A DNA stretch of 64,000 nucleotides from Strigamia acuminata (lineage: Eukaryota > Arthropoda > Chilopoda > Geophilomorpha > Linotaeniidae): contig OX442314.1 of NCBI GenBank assembly GCA_949358305.1, positions 48,368,581-48,432,580 on the forward strand, given 5' to 3'. Position numbers and translations under genes: made by a program. The notes under the pieces were generated by a model. The model was given only the letters and a program-made list of their open reading frames with translations, was not told the DNA's origin and ran no database searches. The first letter of the stretch is position 1; each line of letters starts with the position of its first letter. Positions 20,222 to 31,800 of this stretch are shown here, piece by piece.

Positions 20222-23200
20222 ATGGCGCAACCCATGTTAGGGAACCTCCCGCCGTTCAAAGGAGCGACGTGGCAGGAATGGCTCACGTGGAAAGAAATGT
20301 TAGTTCAATACGTGAAATTGAACGACGTCGAGAAGGACAAACAAGCGGCGCTTCTTTTGACCACGGTGGGAACACCGATGTATGATAAGATAAAGAGGTT
20401 GCTGCACCCGAAAGAGATAGCGACGCTCGGTTTGGAGGCGATCGTCGAGGCGGTCGATTTGCACTTCAAAACCGTTGATACACCGTACATGGCACGCCAG
20501 CGATTTGGGGCAAAGAGACGCAAGCAAGGAGAGTCGTTGGACACGTACATTGCTGACCTGCGCGTGTTGGCGCAGCGTTGCAACTTTTTGACGAGGGACG
20601 AGACCGACAACGCGATAGTCGAGCAGGTGGTTCGCGGCATCAAAAACCCAGTTTTGGTGCGCGAAATTTTGCTCAACATGCCGTTGACCGTTTTGGAGGT
20701 GACGAAACGTGCGGTGGCGCACGAGATGGCGCACATGGCGGCCGAAGGCAAAGATGAAGCTTTGCCTGTAGTTGATTCGGACAGCGCTCCGTCGACTTCT
20801 GCCGTGGTGCTGCAGACTACGGCGAATTTCCGGCGGAATGGCCAGAGAGGACGGGGTCAGACGTTTGGCCCGCCGACGCCAACAAGTACATCAACAGGGC
20901 GAGGCGGACGAGGTGGCGGCTTTCAGCGACCTTGGCGCGGGCGCCAGGAGTCGACTAGGGCACGGACAGGACGATCGTTCAAACGTGACGGCACTCCGGT
21001 GCAGTGTTTCAGGTGCGGCGGCCCCCACTTTGTGAGGGACTGTCCGTACGACCCCCTTTTTGGGCCATCCGGCGCGCCCATTCCGAAGACGACGGGCAGA
21101 TTGACTGGTAATTGGGTTAGAACTGGAGGAGAAGCTGACCAAACCTGCCCCATGGTGTCATTTCCGACGGATACCGACGGTGCGAGTGGCGGTGGTGTGC
21201 CAGAGGAGAACTGGCGGCAACGTCGGGTCCCTGTCAACGCCATCCAGGAGCAAGAAGAGGAAGACTACGCGCTGTTCCAGTTGGGCAGCTCTCGAGCGCG
21301 TCCACCTCCTTTGATGGTTCATGTACTGGTGAACACTTTTAATTTTGACTTTTTACTAGATACGGGGAGCGAACTTTCCATCCTCAACGTCAACGATTGC
21401 AACGTTTTGCTCACGAGAGGGCTGATTGACATGCGAGATATTAAGGTGACTACAGTTAGACTTTATGCATACCAGCAGCAACCCGTCGAGGTATTGGGTG
21501 TGGTGCAAGTTCATTTGACCATCGCAGGGAAGTTAAAGTTTGTTAGATTTATAGTTGTGGGAAAATTGGGCCCCAGCTTGATTGGAAGAGATCTGGTGTC
21601 CCTGTTTGGTTGGCAAACAATTTCCAGCGCCCTTACTCCTAATGTATATGGCACGACGCGGGGGGGTCCGCGAGAGGACAGTGCAGGACTTGAACGAGAC
21701 TTGGTGGGACAGTTGTCAACTGAGCATGTTTTGGGGTCGGCGGAGTCGACATTGAAGACGCTGTTGGAGCGTTACAAGGGCGTGTTCCGCAAGGGCCTGG
21801 GCACGTACACTGGTAAGCCGGTGGAGCTCGTGTTGCGACCAGATGCTGTGCCCAAATTTTTTAGGCCTAGGCCGGTTCCCTTGCCCCTGAGACCAGCGGT
21901 GGCAAAAGAGATCGATCGCTTAGTGGCGGAGGGGGTGTTTCAACCTGTCCCTTTCACAGAGTGGGCCACGCCGTTGGTGACCGTGGTGAAAAAGGACGGG
22001 AGTGTCCGACTCTGCGGCGATTACCGCTCGACGGTCAACTCCAGCCTTCAGCCCGACCCGTACCCATTACCTAAAATTTCGGATTTGTTGGCCTCGATCG
22101 GGAGAGCCAGATTTTTTAGTGTGTTGGACATGCGACACGCGTACCAACAGATACCTCTATCTGCCCGGTCAGCGGAGATAGCCGCGGTCAGCACTGAGAA
22201 GGGGGTGATGGCGGTCACTCGTTTACCTTTTGGGACGATGCCGTCCGCGGGGAAGTTCCAGCGGATAATTGTGTTGGTGTTGGACGGCATAGTCCATATC
22301 TTTATTTATTTGGACGACATACTTGTCGCTACTTGGACTCTTGAGGAACACTTTGAGGTATTAGAAGAAGTATTTAAACGGTTGGCTAGTAAGGGTTTAC
22401 GTCTTGCCCTGGAGAAGTGCGAGTTCTGCAAAGAGAGGGTGGATTTTTTGGGTTTTACAGTGAGTGAGCGCGGTGTGGAACCCATCACATCGAAGATTGA
22501 GGCGGTGGTGGCGATTCCCCCACCGCAGGACGTGAAGCAGCTGCGCACTTTCCTCGGCATGGTGGCCTTTTATTCGGCGTTTGTGTCCAAGTTAGCGGAC
22601 CATGCGGCGCCACTTTATGAGTTGTTGTGTACGGATGCTGTGTGGACCTGGAACCAGCGCAGGCAGGAGGCTTTTGATACGATCAAGCAGGCGCTGACAA
22701 GAGCTCCAGTACTCACTTTTTACGATTTGGTGCGACCTTTGACGATTGCGACCGACGCTTCGCCTTATGGCGTAGGGGCAGTTTTGGCCCATGTGGGGCA
22801 GCGAGAATGCGAGATGCCAGTTGCCTACGCTTCTCGCTCGTTGACTAAAGCGGAAGTCAACTACGCCCAAATCGATAAGGAGGCGTTGGCGGTCGTGTTC
22901 GCCATAAAGAAATTTCATGTCTATTTAATGGGCCGCCATTTCACGATTTTCACGGACCATAAACCCTTGTTAGGCATCCTAGGCCCGGACCGCCCAATTC
23001 CGCTGGTGATTAGCCCTAGAATGTTGCGCTGGGCATTACTACTGGCTGCCTATGACTATAGTTTGGTGTATAGAAAGGGGGAGCAAAACCAAAATGCAGA
23101 TACTCTCAGCAGATTCCCCATCGGCCAGTCGCGCGAGGAAGTGGAAGAGTGGCCACTGTTCCTAATCGAACTTGAGAGGGAGGAGCTGCTGTTGGCAGCC

Positions 23201-24991
23201 GACGTGGCGGTGGCTACGAGTAGCGATGCCGACTTGAAAATGGTGGTGGCAGCGGTTCGTGCAGGGAATCCCCATTTAATTAGACATTTGAGGGACTTTT
23301 GGGTGAAGTTTGAGGAGTTCAACGTTGTGGCTGGTGTGCTGATGTGGGGCGACCGCGTGGTGGTGCCTTTGAGCTTGCGGCAAAAGATGCTGCGGCTGCT
23401 CCACGAGGGCCACCCCGGGATCGTAACTATGAAGAAGCGAGCCAGGAGTGTGGTTTGGTGGCCAGCCATGACACCACAAATTGTGACTTTTGTGCAAGCT
23501 TGTGCTGTTTGCGCTCAAAATAGAGTTCTGCCAGCGAGGGCAATTCCTATTTCGTGGCCGCGCGCGGAGGAACCGTGGGCGCGCATTCACATTGATTACG
23601 CCGGACCCATCCAGAAAAAGATGGTGCTGGTACTGGTAGACGCGTTTTCTGGGTGGGTGGAGGCGCGAGTGGTGACTGTGGCAACGTCGGCATCGACAAT
23701 TTTGGTGTTGCGACGGATCTTCAGCTCCTTTGGGTTGCCACACCTGTTAGTGAGTGACAATGGCCCCCAGTTCAGTTCTAGAGAGTTCGCATCATTTTTG
23801 GCAAAAAATGGCATCGAACACATCTTCTCTCCACCGTACCATCCACAATCTAATGGCACAGCTGAGCAGGCTGTCCGGTGGGTTAAAGATAAACTGGCGA
23901 AATTTACCCAAGGAGACCTGGAACTGAGACTTTTGCGGTTGATACTTTTTCAGCACGCGAACTTTAAGAGTAGGAACAACGAGACACCCGCCATGAATTT
24001 TCTGGGGAGGCAGTTGTTCACACACATCGACTTAGTGCGCCCCAGATTAGGCACAATGCGCGGCGAAACTAATTTTCATTTCAGAGCATTCCTGGTTGGC
24101 GATTTGGTGTGGTTTTGGTCGTTTCCAACAACCAAGCCACCATGGAGAGCAGGGACGGTGACAGAACGGCGTGGTGATCTCGTTTATGCACTGAGGGATG
24201 CGGAGTCGGGACGTATTGTGGTGCGGCATGTGAATCACCTCATTGCAAGGATTGAGAGCACTGCAGCTCCTACAGAGAACGCGGCGGAGTTGGAGCAGCG
24301 TGTGGAGCCAAGTTTGGAGACCCAGCCACCGCCTCAGTATTTGAATCGGCGACGACAGGGACAGCGGTTGTTGCCAACGACGGTGGCGACTTCAACAGTG
24401 GTCCTCCAAGCGCCGAGTGCACAAGCGACGACCTCGCAGGTCGCGACGGCGACTCCGACCCAGGCGGCTCCACCAGCGACGATAACGCCGGCGATTCGAC
24501 CAGCGGCGGCGACGCCCGTACCAGTGACAACACCTCCGACGTCGCCGGGCACACCCACAGGAGGGCCGGTTCCAACCCCCACCCCCACGACACCACAAGC
24601 CCTGATGATCCCCCAAGCAGTGATCGACGAGCAGCAGGCAATTCCACCACGTCAAATTGCGCACGACCCACCCCAGAGGGTGCGCACGCGAGCGACCAGG
24701 AACGTGGATGTGAATTACAGAGAGCTGTCGTCGGGGGAGGAGGATGATGAAAGCGATACGGTGATGCCAAACTACCACAATTTGCCACCGGCGAGACCAC
24801 CAAAGCGAGGGCTGAAAGTGGCGGAAATGGTCCATTTGGAACCTGTAACGGACCCAGACCAGCCAGGCCCGAGTTCAGCGGCGAATCCGCCAGCGAGAGA
24901 GGCACCTCGGACCGGTGCACCTACAAGGAAGACCAGCGCGGAACCAGCGCAGCTATATAGCAAGGAGGACGCGGAGCGCACGCGCCTGTTG
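20222..24991 (+). CDS. G-inner gag-pol polyprotein (C-terminus cut off by copia insertion)
   Basis: About 1590 codons in one frame from ATG 20222. Order by residue: gag (1-260), a CCHC knuckle CFRCGGPHFVRDC (~265), protease LLDTGSELSIL (~380), reverse transcriptase with VRLCGDYR (~600) and the active-site YLDDILVA (~697), RNase H with IATDASPYGVGAVL (~845), and integrase. The integrase has the zinc-binding HEGHPGIVT...CAVCAQN (~1060-1100), then catalytic Asp in IHIDYAGP, Asp in LVSDNGPQF and Glu in NGTAEQAV. The final 250 residues are rich in Pro, Thr and Ala. All catalytic residues seen are intact. The frame runs only seven codons into the inserted LTR before a stop. The original last codons lie at 31658-31690. 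Reverse-transcribing replication is expected of the family. Confidence 0.93.
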
Positions 24992-25544
24992 TGTAGCTCT
25001 GTGGCGCAATAAATGCACGATAAATCGTGCTGGAAGCGTGAAAATAACGTGCTCACGGCAATGCATGAGCTGGAAAAATTGCCGTGATGCGTAAACGCGA
25101 GTTCGGGTCTGTATTGGGCCAGAAAACGCGTGTGCCACACTTATAACGACGTGTGGCACATAAACTAATACTGATAATTAACAAAATACACTTTAATTCG
25201 AGAAAACTTACATAATTGATCCAAAAACCATTGGAAAACATAGAGAAACACACTGGCTGTGTGCGCGGCCATTTGCAATCTGCCAGAGACATCTGGTGGC
25301 CGAAAATAGAAACAATAAGTAGAAATACACACAGAATAGAGGATGCATGATGCCAGATGGATAAGACACATCTAAAAGGCATCATGCATTCCCTTTACAT
25401 AGAAACTAAGGAAAAACATAAGAAACAATACTAAATTACCCCGAATAAGAAAAGATAACCGATGGATAATAAAATAAACATTTCAAAGTCATTTCACATC
25501 GAAAAACGATTTAATTAGGTGAAAAGCGGTTCCAAAGTCCAACA
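24992..25544 (-). repeat. 3' LTR of C-inner
   Basis: Pairs with 31100-31652. The two copies even contain the same 110-codon minus-strand frame without a residue change, which illustrates their identity. Target duplication TGTTG on the outer side. Confidence 0.95.
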
Positions 25545-25590
25545 ATTCCCTCCTTCGATGTAAAATGTCGGTGTTGAATGATCGAAAAAG

Positions 25591-28500
25591 CTACTTCGAG
25601 ACGAAAATGCGTGATAATAAATTCCGGAGGCGCTCTGAACTGAGCCACTTGGTGAAAATGTCGGATACATTTATCTCACCCGGAATCTTGCGGAGTTCGA
25701 AACATCCGGCAATATGCCACTCACGAAGCCAGTGAAATTTTACTCGAATATGTTTCGTTTTCGAGTTCTCGATGTCGTTGTTCGTGAACTGAATCGAGGC
25801 GAGGGCATCGGAAAATATGATCGGTTTCGATAATCGACGTAAAGGCGGAAATACTTGATAAATACTGTCCAACCAGTATAATTCCTTGACGATTTCGACT
25901 AATGCCACAAACTCGGCTTCCATGGTGGAGCAAGCAACACTGGTCTGTTTTTTGCAGCTCCAGCCAATGGGCACACTTCCGATGTAGACAATGTATCCGC
26001 CGAATGATCTCGATGTAGCGATGTCGGAGGCCCAAGAGGCGTCTGTGCAACCCCACAGTTGACTCGAATCGCATTTCGAAAGTTCGATGGAATAATCACT
26101 CGTATTGGCCACATATCGAAGAACTTGAAGCAAACACTTAATGTGGCTTTGGTCGTAGCAGTTGTTGTACTGAGAGAGAGCGATGACCGAGTATAAGATG
26201 TCGGGACGAGTGCGAGAAGCGAGAAAAAGTAACGATCCGATGAGCGACCGATACGGGAAATCCGGAAGATTGTCCAACGAGCCTTTCACGAGCGTGGTTC
26301 CCGGTGTAACAGGCACTTTAATGAGTGCATCGGACGAAACATTAAACTTTTTGAGGAGTTTATCGATGTAATTGCGTTGAGTCATGAAGACTTTCCCGTC
26401 ACGACGCTCGAATTCCACTCCGAGCAACTTGGTTATCGGGCCGAGGTTGACGATTTCGAACTTGCTCGTGATCAATGCAAGAATACGGTCTCGGATGTTC
26501 TCCGACGCGTAAAATAAAACGATGTCGTCAACGTAAACTAACATGATGGCCGAATGTCCAAATGCGTAAACGCAATTACAAGCCGGAAATTTCTGGAATC
26601 CGAGTCCGGTTAACGTTTCATCGAGCTTTTGGTACCACATGCGCCCCGACTGATGAAGACCGTAAAGCGACTTGGTCAACAACCAGACGTTGTCGGGCGA
26701 GGAGCATGTGGCACCGGCGGGAATCCGCATGTAGATTTCGTGGTCGAGGTCGCCGTAGAGGTAGGCACATTTTACGTCGAGATGAGTATCCCTCCATCCC
26801 AACAAGACGACTAGAAGACAGAAGAAAAATCGGATGAGCACGAAGTTAACTACCGGACTAAAAACTTCATCGAAATCAACGCCCATTGTTTGGCGGAAAC
26901 CTTGTGCGACAAGTCGGGCACGGTATCGATGAATTGTCCCGGTGGCGTCCGATTTTAACTTGAAAATCCACTTGCAACCTAGGACTGTCTTATCCGGTGG
27001 ACGCGGAACCTCTTTGTAAACCTCGCGCTTCTTGAAAGTAGAAAGCTCCTCGTCGATTGCTTCGGTCCATTTCGGTGCTTCGGGCAATTTAACTGCTTCG
27101 GCATATGTGGCCGGTTCCCGAAAACACATGAAGACACGATGAGGCGATGGTGGAACATAGGGCATGTGGTGTTCCAAATTGCCAAAAAAGAAAATAGACT
27201 CGTCATACGGTAGCCGATGTGCGAAACAATAAGCGGCGATATCGTTCTGCGACCGCAAGCGGACACCGTGTTCCGGATAATAATAAACGTCGACCTTGAT
27301 CTTTCCCGGGATTTGATCTTTCCGGAGATGTTCCTCTCTCCTCCATCCGCTGAAGGGCGAAACGCCGCCAATAAAACTCCAAGGGCAATGAAGAGCACGT
27401 AAAGGGGCCAAATTAGGCGTACCCGGAGCGGGAATAGGTAAGGCGGCCGCTTCGTCAAGAAGGTCGTCGTCAAAGTCAGAACCCTGTACAGACATCGCCG
27501 TGGTATCGTCAAGACATGGAAGAGTTGGGTAAGAGATCGAACGTCGCAGCTGGGGTAAACGCGTGGAACGTATGGTTGGAGAAAATTGGCCATGTCCTGC
27601 AACGGTCGCTGCAGTAACGGAGTCATCGGCAGCGGTCACGGAGCCATCAGGAATAGCCTCACCATCCAGAGGCACGCTTGCAGCGGCGGACGGGGCAAAT
27701 GAAGCGAAAGACGGAGCGGTCGAAGCGACAGACTGAGCACGACTGATAATTCCATCATCGTCACTACTGCCGGCGGAAGAATCGTTATCCGAATCGCGAC
27801 GTCGTCGAGGCCAAGGTTGAGTTGGGAAATTATCATGAAAAGTGACACGCGACGGGGTGTGGCCACGAGCAGGCTCCTCCATGGGTGGAGCATTGTCATC
27901 CGGATCCGGAACATAAAAGGGCGAGCGTTTAAAGTTCTGCCGTTCATCGATTTGGACGTGGACAGTTTCGGTGACAGTGTTCGTAGCCGGATTCAAAACT
28001 CGATAACCGCGAGTACCAGAAGCGTAGCCGACGAGAAATCCCTCCCACGCTCGAGGATCCAGTTTGTTGCGTCCAGGCGCGGTGAAGTGCACCCAGCACT
28101 TGGAACCGATTTTACGAAAATGTCTGACGGAGAGAGCTCGCTGGCGCCACAAAATGTACGGGATTTCGTCGTTGAGCTTCGAATGCGGACTTCGGTTCTT
28201 GATGTACACGAAAGTCACAGCAAGTTCGGCCCAAAGCGTATGCGGAAATCCGGTTTCGGATCTAACGGAGCGGAGATAATCGCCCATCGTCCGGTTCAGG
28301 CGTTCGGCGACTCCATTCATCTGTGGGCTCGCGGGGTTGGTCCGTTGCGCAACAATACCCTTGTCGGCGAGATAACGGTCAAAATCCCTTGAAATGAATT
28401 CTCCTCCACGGTCGGTACGAATCGTTTTGATCCGGCAATCGGCTATACGTTCGACACGGGAAACAAAGTCTTTGAACGTAGCGAAAACATCGGATTTACG

Positions 28501-30564
28501 GGCAATCGGGAAAAGCCAGGCATACCTGGTGGCGTCGTCGATAATGGTGAAGGCGAAATTAGCGCCACCAATGGAAGGCAGTCTCGACGGGCCCCAGACG
28601 TCCATGTGAAGCAATTCAAGCGGTTTCGTGGTCGAAGGCGCGGAAATCGGCTTATGCGAAGCACGCGTAGACTTGGCGACACGGCACGTGTTGCATGAAA
28701 GTTCCTGTCGAACAGCAGCTGGATCAAGTCCGTAAACCTGGGAGTTAGCAGCCAAAGTCCGCATGGCTTTGGTGTGCAGGTGACCCAGTCTGCTGTGCCA
28801 CAATCCCGTGGCATCCGCGACGTTGACCGACGTAGTAACCGGTTTAGGAGGTGATGTTGCATTTGACTTAGCAACAGGAGGAGGTGATGTTGCGTTTGAC
28901 TTGGCAACGGGAAGAGGAGAGGTGAGGGCATTGGAATACATCCGGATCTGTTGAGGTTGGGATCCGGGAATGGGAGCAGGACTGGTAGGAAAAAGTGAAG
29001 GGACCAGTAAGGTGTTGGAGGAGACGGGCAAGCGGAAATCGGTCATATTGTCAGCCGACTTCGTCTTAGCCTTGTTGGAAGACTTGGGCAATGCGGGAAA
29101 GTCCTCTTCCTTCGTCACTAGAGTGGTCGGTGTCGGAGTCGGAGGCAACGATGAAACGGGTGGAGAACTCGAAACATTAGTCGGAGCGGCGAATGGCGAG
29201 ATAAGCCCATCCACGAAATAAAGTCCAGACTTCTGTTTCGCCCGAAGAACACTTAGTTTGATGTCCGTTTCATACGTATGCAATTCCGAGTTGTGAATGT
29301 GGATGTGATGTCCGCATTTATCAATCCGAGAAACCGAGATTAAGTTGGCGCCGAAGTCAGGTGCGAATAAGACGTCGCGTAGCATTACGGTGCATTCGCA
29401 GCCATCGATGAGCGACTTGACCGGAACGTCACCTTTGCCTGTGACCTTCGAACTGCCTTGTCCTAACTCGATGTTAAACGGGACAACGGAAACAAAGTTC
29501 GTGAACCACGCTTTAACGTGCGACACGTGGTCGGTTGCGCCGCAATCAACGATCCATTCGTGGGATTGGAGGAAATGCACAGTCGGTGCTGTAACAACTG
29601 GTGGCGCAGACAAGAGGTACGCAGCATCACGTCGCGGGCGGGAAATTTCACGGCTTTGACCACCCGGTTGCTGAGAATTGGTTCCCTTTCGACGTCGGTT
29701 TTTGCTGCGAGATCGTCCTTGTAGTGCAGCTGCCGGTTGCTGTTCCTTCGATTGTCGGCGCGGAAGAGGGCATTTGTTCGCGTAGTGGCCCATCTGATCG
29801 CAATTGAAACAACGAATTTGCGATAGTGGACGAGGATTGCGAGATTGACTGCGGTTGCGATTGTCCGCGGCGAATGTCGACGTCTTCTTCGTATCGTGGT
29901 CGGATTTCGACTTCAAACGAAGGTATTCCGACAAGAGCTGTTCGGACACTTTGGCCGGGGTAAAATTCGCCAACGGCCAATGGTAAATGGAGAACGTTGC
30001 CTGGTCGTAATCCGCTGGAAGAAAATCGAGGTACTGGTAGGCCTGATGTCGAGGGAGAATGTCCTCTCCGATGTCCTTCAATTGACGAACCATCAGGTCT
30101 ACACGCCCCAGGAAATCGGGCATCTCCTCGTTCGGCTCCAGTTTCAATTGCAAGAACTGTCGGCGCATAGCTGCCTGACGGGCGAGTGAACTGGGGGCGT
30201 AGATTTTGGCGAGCATGTCCCATTGTTCCTTCGGTGTCTCGCAGCCATCGAGTGCCGACTGTTTGGCTTCGGATACCAAACAATAAATGGTTCCTAGGGC
30301 TCGTTCCTTCCGACGTTGATATTTGCGTTTCTCCTTGTCATCCGCCGTCTTCAGAAAATCCTCCTCGCCGTCTTCTGTGACGTGATGCCACAGGCCTTCA
30401 CTTTTGAGCAACATCTTAACTGTTCGTTGCCATTGTTCGTAGTTGCCGGTCGTCAGGACCGGTACACGTCCCGACGTCGCTTCGGAAGCCTTTTGCATGA
30501 TTGCGGAGGAAAAATCGTCGAAAAATTTCCGAAAATTGAAGCACAATTGACGAAATCGAAGCAC
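25591..30564 (-). CDS. C-inner copia gag-pol polyprotein, intact
   Basis: An uninterrupted frame of 1657 codons. The Met at codon 23 (MQKASEATSG) is the likelier start, because the gag domain follows at once. Order: gag with LLKSEGLWHHV; zinc knuckle CFNCDQMGHYANKC (~255); protease WIVDCGATDHVSH (~340); integrase zinc site HSRLGHLH...CNTCRVAKSTR (~620-665); integrase Asp in HMDVWGP, Asp in TDRGGEF and Glu in MNGVAERLNR; reverse transcriptase with YRARLVAQGF and YVDDIVLF (~1355); RNase H with GCTDASWASD and an ELYWLDSIYQ region. Catalytic residues all appear present. It encodes particle, processing, integration and reverse-transcription functions in one protein, as copia elements do. Together with identical LTRs this suggests a very recent insertion. 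Confidence 0.95.
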   Translation of the reverse strand: MLRFRQLCFNFRKFFDDFSSAIMQKASEATSGRVPVLTTGNYEQWQRTVKMLLKSEGLWHHVTEDGEEDFLKTADDKEKRKYQRRKERALGTIYCLVSEAKQSALDGCETPKEQWDMLAKIYAPSSLARQAAMRRQFLQLKLEPNEEMPDFLGRVDLMVRQLKDIGEDILPRHQAYQYLDFLPADYDQATFSIYHWPLANFTPAKVSEQLLSEYLRLKSKSDHDTKKTSTFAADNRNRSQSRNPRPLSQIRCFNCDQMGHYANKCPLPRRQSKEQQPAAALQGRSRSKNRRRKGTNSQQPGGQSREISRPRRDAAYLLSAPPVVTAPTVHFLQSHEWIVDCGATDHVSHVKAWFTNFVSVVPFNIELGQGSSKVTGKGDVPVKSLIDGCECTVMLRDVLFAPDFGANLISVSRIDKCGHHIHIHNSELHTYETDIKLSVLRAKQKSGLYFVDGLISPFAAPTNVSSSPPVSSLPPTPTPTTLVTKEEDFPALPKSSNKAKTKSADNMTDFRLPVSSNTLLVPSLFPTSPAPIPGSQPQQIRMYSNALTSPLPVAKSNATSPPPVAKSNATSPPKPVTTSVNVADATGLWHSRLGHLHTKAMRTLAANSQVYGLDPAAVRQELSCNTCRVAKSTRASHKPISAPSTTKPLELLHMDVWGPSRLPSIGGANFAFTIIDDATRYAWLFPIARKSDVFATFKDFVSRVERIADCRIKTIRTDRGGEFISRDFDRYLADKGIVAQRTNPASPQMNGVAERLNRTMGDYLRSVRSETGFPHTLWAELAVTFVYIKNRSPHSKLNDEIPYILWRQRALSVRHFRKIGSKCWVHFTAPGRNKLDPRAWEGFLVGYASGTRGYRVLNPATNTVTETVHVQIDERQNFKRSPFYVPDPDDNAPPMEEPARGHTPSRVTFHDNFPTQPWPRRRRDSDNDSSAGSSDDDGIISRAQSVASTAPSFASFAPSAAASVPLDGEAIPDGSVTAADDSVTAATVAGHGQFSPTIRSTRLPQLRRSISYPTLPCLDDTTAMSVQGSDFDDDLLDEAAALPIPAPGTPNLAPLRALHCPWSFIGGVSPFSGWRREEHLRKDQIPGKIKVDVYYYPEHGVRLRSQNDIAAYCFAHRLPYDESIFFFGNLEHHMPYVPPSPHRVFMCFREPATYAEAVKLPEAPKWTEAIDEELSTFKKREVYKEVPRPPDKTVLGCKWIFKLKSDATGTIHRYRARLVAQGFRQTMGVDFDEVFSPVVNFVLIRFFFCLLVVLLGWRDTHLDVKCAYLYGDLDHEIYMRIPAGATCSSPDNVWLLTKSLYGLHQSGRMWYQKLDETLTGLGFQKFPACNCVYAFGHSAIMLVYVDDIVLFYASENIRDRILALITSKFEIVNLGPITKLLGVEFERRDGKVFMTQRNYIDKLLKKFNVSSDALIKVPVTPGTTLVKGSLDNLPDFPYRSLIGSLLFLASRTRPDILYSVIALSQYNNCYDQSHIKCLLQVLRYVANTSDYSIELSKCDSSQLWGCTDASWASDIATSRSFGGYIVYIGSVPIGWSCKKQTSVACSTMEAEFVALVEIVKELYWLDSIYQVFPPLRRLSKPIIFSDALASIQFTNNDIENSKTKHIRVKFHWLREWHIAGCFELRKIPGEINVSDIFTKWLSSERLRNLLSRIFVSK

Positions 30565-30665
30565 TTTTCACTCGAAGCACTCGAAGCACTACCGACGCAC
30601 ACACAAACGTTGTTCGAAGCGGAAAGACCTCGACGGGGAGCCAATGCTAAAATTGGCTTGAAAAC

Positions 30666-30750
30666 CTTAGACAAGTGTCCCCCTAACGTCCTTTATGACC
30701 ACCTGGGGCCGCGGGAATGTTAGGTGGCGCAGGGCTCAGCCTTGTCTAAG
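30666..30750 (-). promoter_or_regulatory. C-inner leader hairpin, candidate packaging/dimer site
   Basis: A 10-bp perfect stem pairs 30666-30675 with 30741-30750 (CTTAGACAAG with CTTGTCTAAG) around a 65-nt loop carrying the palindrome CCGCGG. It lies about 100 nt upstream of the polyprotein frame. The same position in C-outer has a stem of different sequence but the same geometry, flanked by the same AACC and AATACAGTG, so base pairing rather than sequence is conserved. See the finding on covariation. Confidence 0.65.
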
Positions 30751-31084
30751 AATACAGTGACGCTTGCCCAGATTTGGACGAAGGGCGCCAAGGATTCTAA
30801 TTGACCCACACCAAAAAAACTTAAAACTAACAAATAAATTCGAAATCTGAAATAAAAAGAAGGAGAAGTTGATGAATCTGTGTGCACAGACGTCCCTGTG
30901 CACACCGCGCATAAAAAATGCGGAATTCTTCGAAAGATCGCCGACCGATTTCGAAAATCGGGAAAAAAATCGCCGTCCGATTGTGAAAATCGGGAAAAAC
31001 TTCTGAAAAAAAAAATTCGCCGTACACCGGGGTACTAAGCGAGATGAAGTTCTATGTGGCCACACTGTACTGGTGTCTTTCCAG

Positions 31085-31097
31085 GCCTCTGCTACCA
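31085..31097 (-). other. Primer-binding site of C-inner
   Basis: The minus strand reads TGGTAGCAGAGGC two bases inside the 5' LTR. The first 12 bases are complementary to the 3' end of animal initiator tRNA-Met (CCTCTGCTACCA, from general knowledge), the usual copia primer. Confidence 0.8.
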
Positions 31098-31099
31098 CT

Positions 31100-31652
31100 T
31101 GTAGCTCTGTGGCGCAATAAATGCACGATAAATCGTGCTGGAAGCGTGAAAATAACGTGCTCACGGCAATGCATGAGCTGGAAAAATTGCCGTGATGCGT
31201 AAACGCGAGTTCGGGTCTGTATTGGGCCAGAAAACGCGTGTGCCACACTTATAACGACGTGTGGCACATAAACTAATACTGATAATTAACAAAATACACT
31301 TTAATTCGAGAAAACTTACATAATTGATCCAAAAACCATTGGAAAACATAGAGAAACACACTGGCTGTGTGCGCGGCCATTTGCAATCTGCCAGAGACAT
31401 CTGGTGGCCGAAAATAGAAACAATAAGTAGAAATACACACAGAATAGAGGATGCATGATGCCAGATGGATAAGACACATCTAAAAGGCATCATGCATTCC
31501 CTTTACATAGAAACTAAGGAAAAACATAAGAAACAATACTAAATTACCCCGAATAAGAAAAGATAACCGATGGATAATAAAATAAACATTTCAAAGTCAT
31601 TTCACATCGAAAAACGATTTAATTAGGTGAAAAGCGGTTCCAAAGTCCAACA
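31100..31652 (-). repeat. 5' LTR of C-inner
   Basis: Identical to 24992-25544. Transcription of C-inner should start within it on the minus strand. Confidence 0.95.
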
Positions 31653-31800
31653 TGTTGCTACGTAGGATGGCGGATAAGAACAAAGAATAGGCAGAATCGC
31701 AGTACAGTTTAAGTCATTTCAAATTGAAAATATTTATTGGTTTTAAACAAAAAAATTGAAATGTTTAGAATTACAAAGGGAGTTTGTATTTGGGGAGGAA

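Larger units (their letters stand above)
24992..31652 (-). mobile_element. Complete copia element C-inner (level 5)
   Basis: A 6661-bp element with two 553-bp LTRs (24992-25544 and 31100-31652) that I find identical. On the minus strand the LTR starts TGTTGGAC and ends GCTACA. A perfect 5-bp duplication TGTTG flanks it (24987-24991 and 31653-31657). It has a primer site two bases inside the 5' LTR, a purine-rich GAAGGAGGGAATT next to the 3' LTR, and a single 1657-codon frame. It interrupts the last codons of G-inner. Every feature needed for mobility seems present. Confidence 0.95.

Noticed and set aside
24270-24920. Long minus-strand frames opposite the gypsy polyprotein
   Set aside because: They mirror the Pro/Thr/Ala-rich tail of G-inner; codon bias of the sense gene produces them.
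25000-25544. C-inner LTR starting at TGTGGCGC (545 bp)
   Set aside because: That boundary gives no target duplication. Starting eight bases earlier at TGTAGCTC gives a matching TGTTG/CTACA terminus pair and a perfect TGTTG duplication.
30666-30750. Self-cleaving ribozyme in the copia leader
   Set aside because: I compared it with hammerhead, HDV-like and twister patterns from memory and found no matching catalytic core. The stem-loop with palindromic tip fits dimerisation better.
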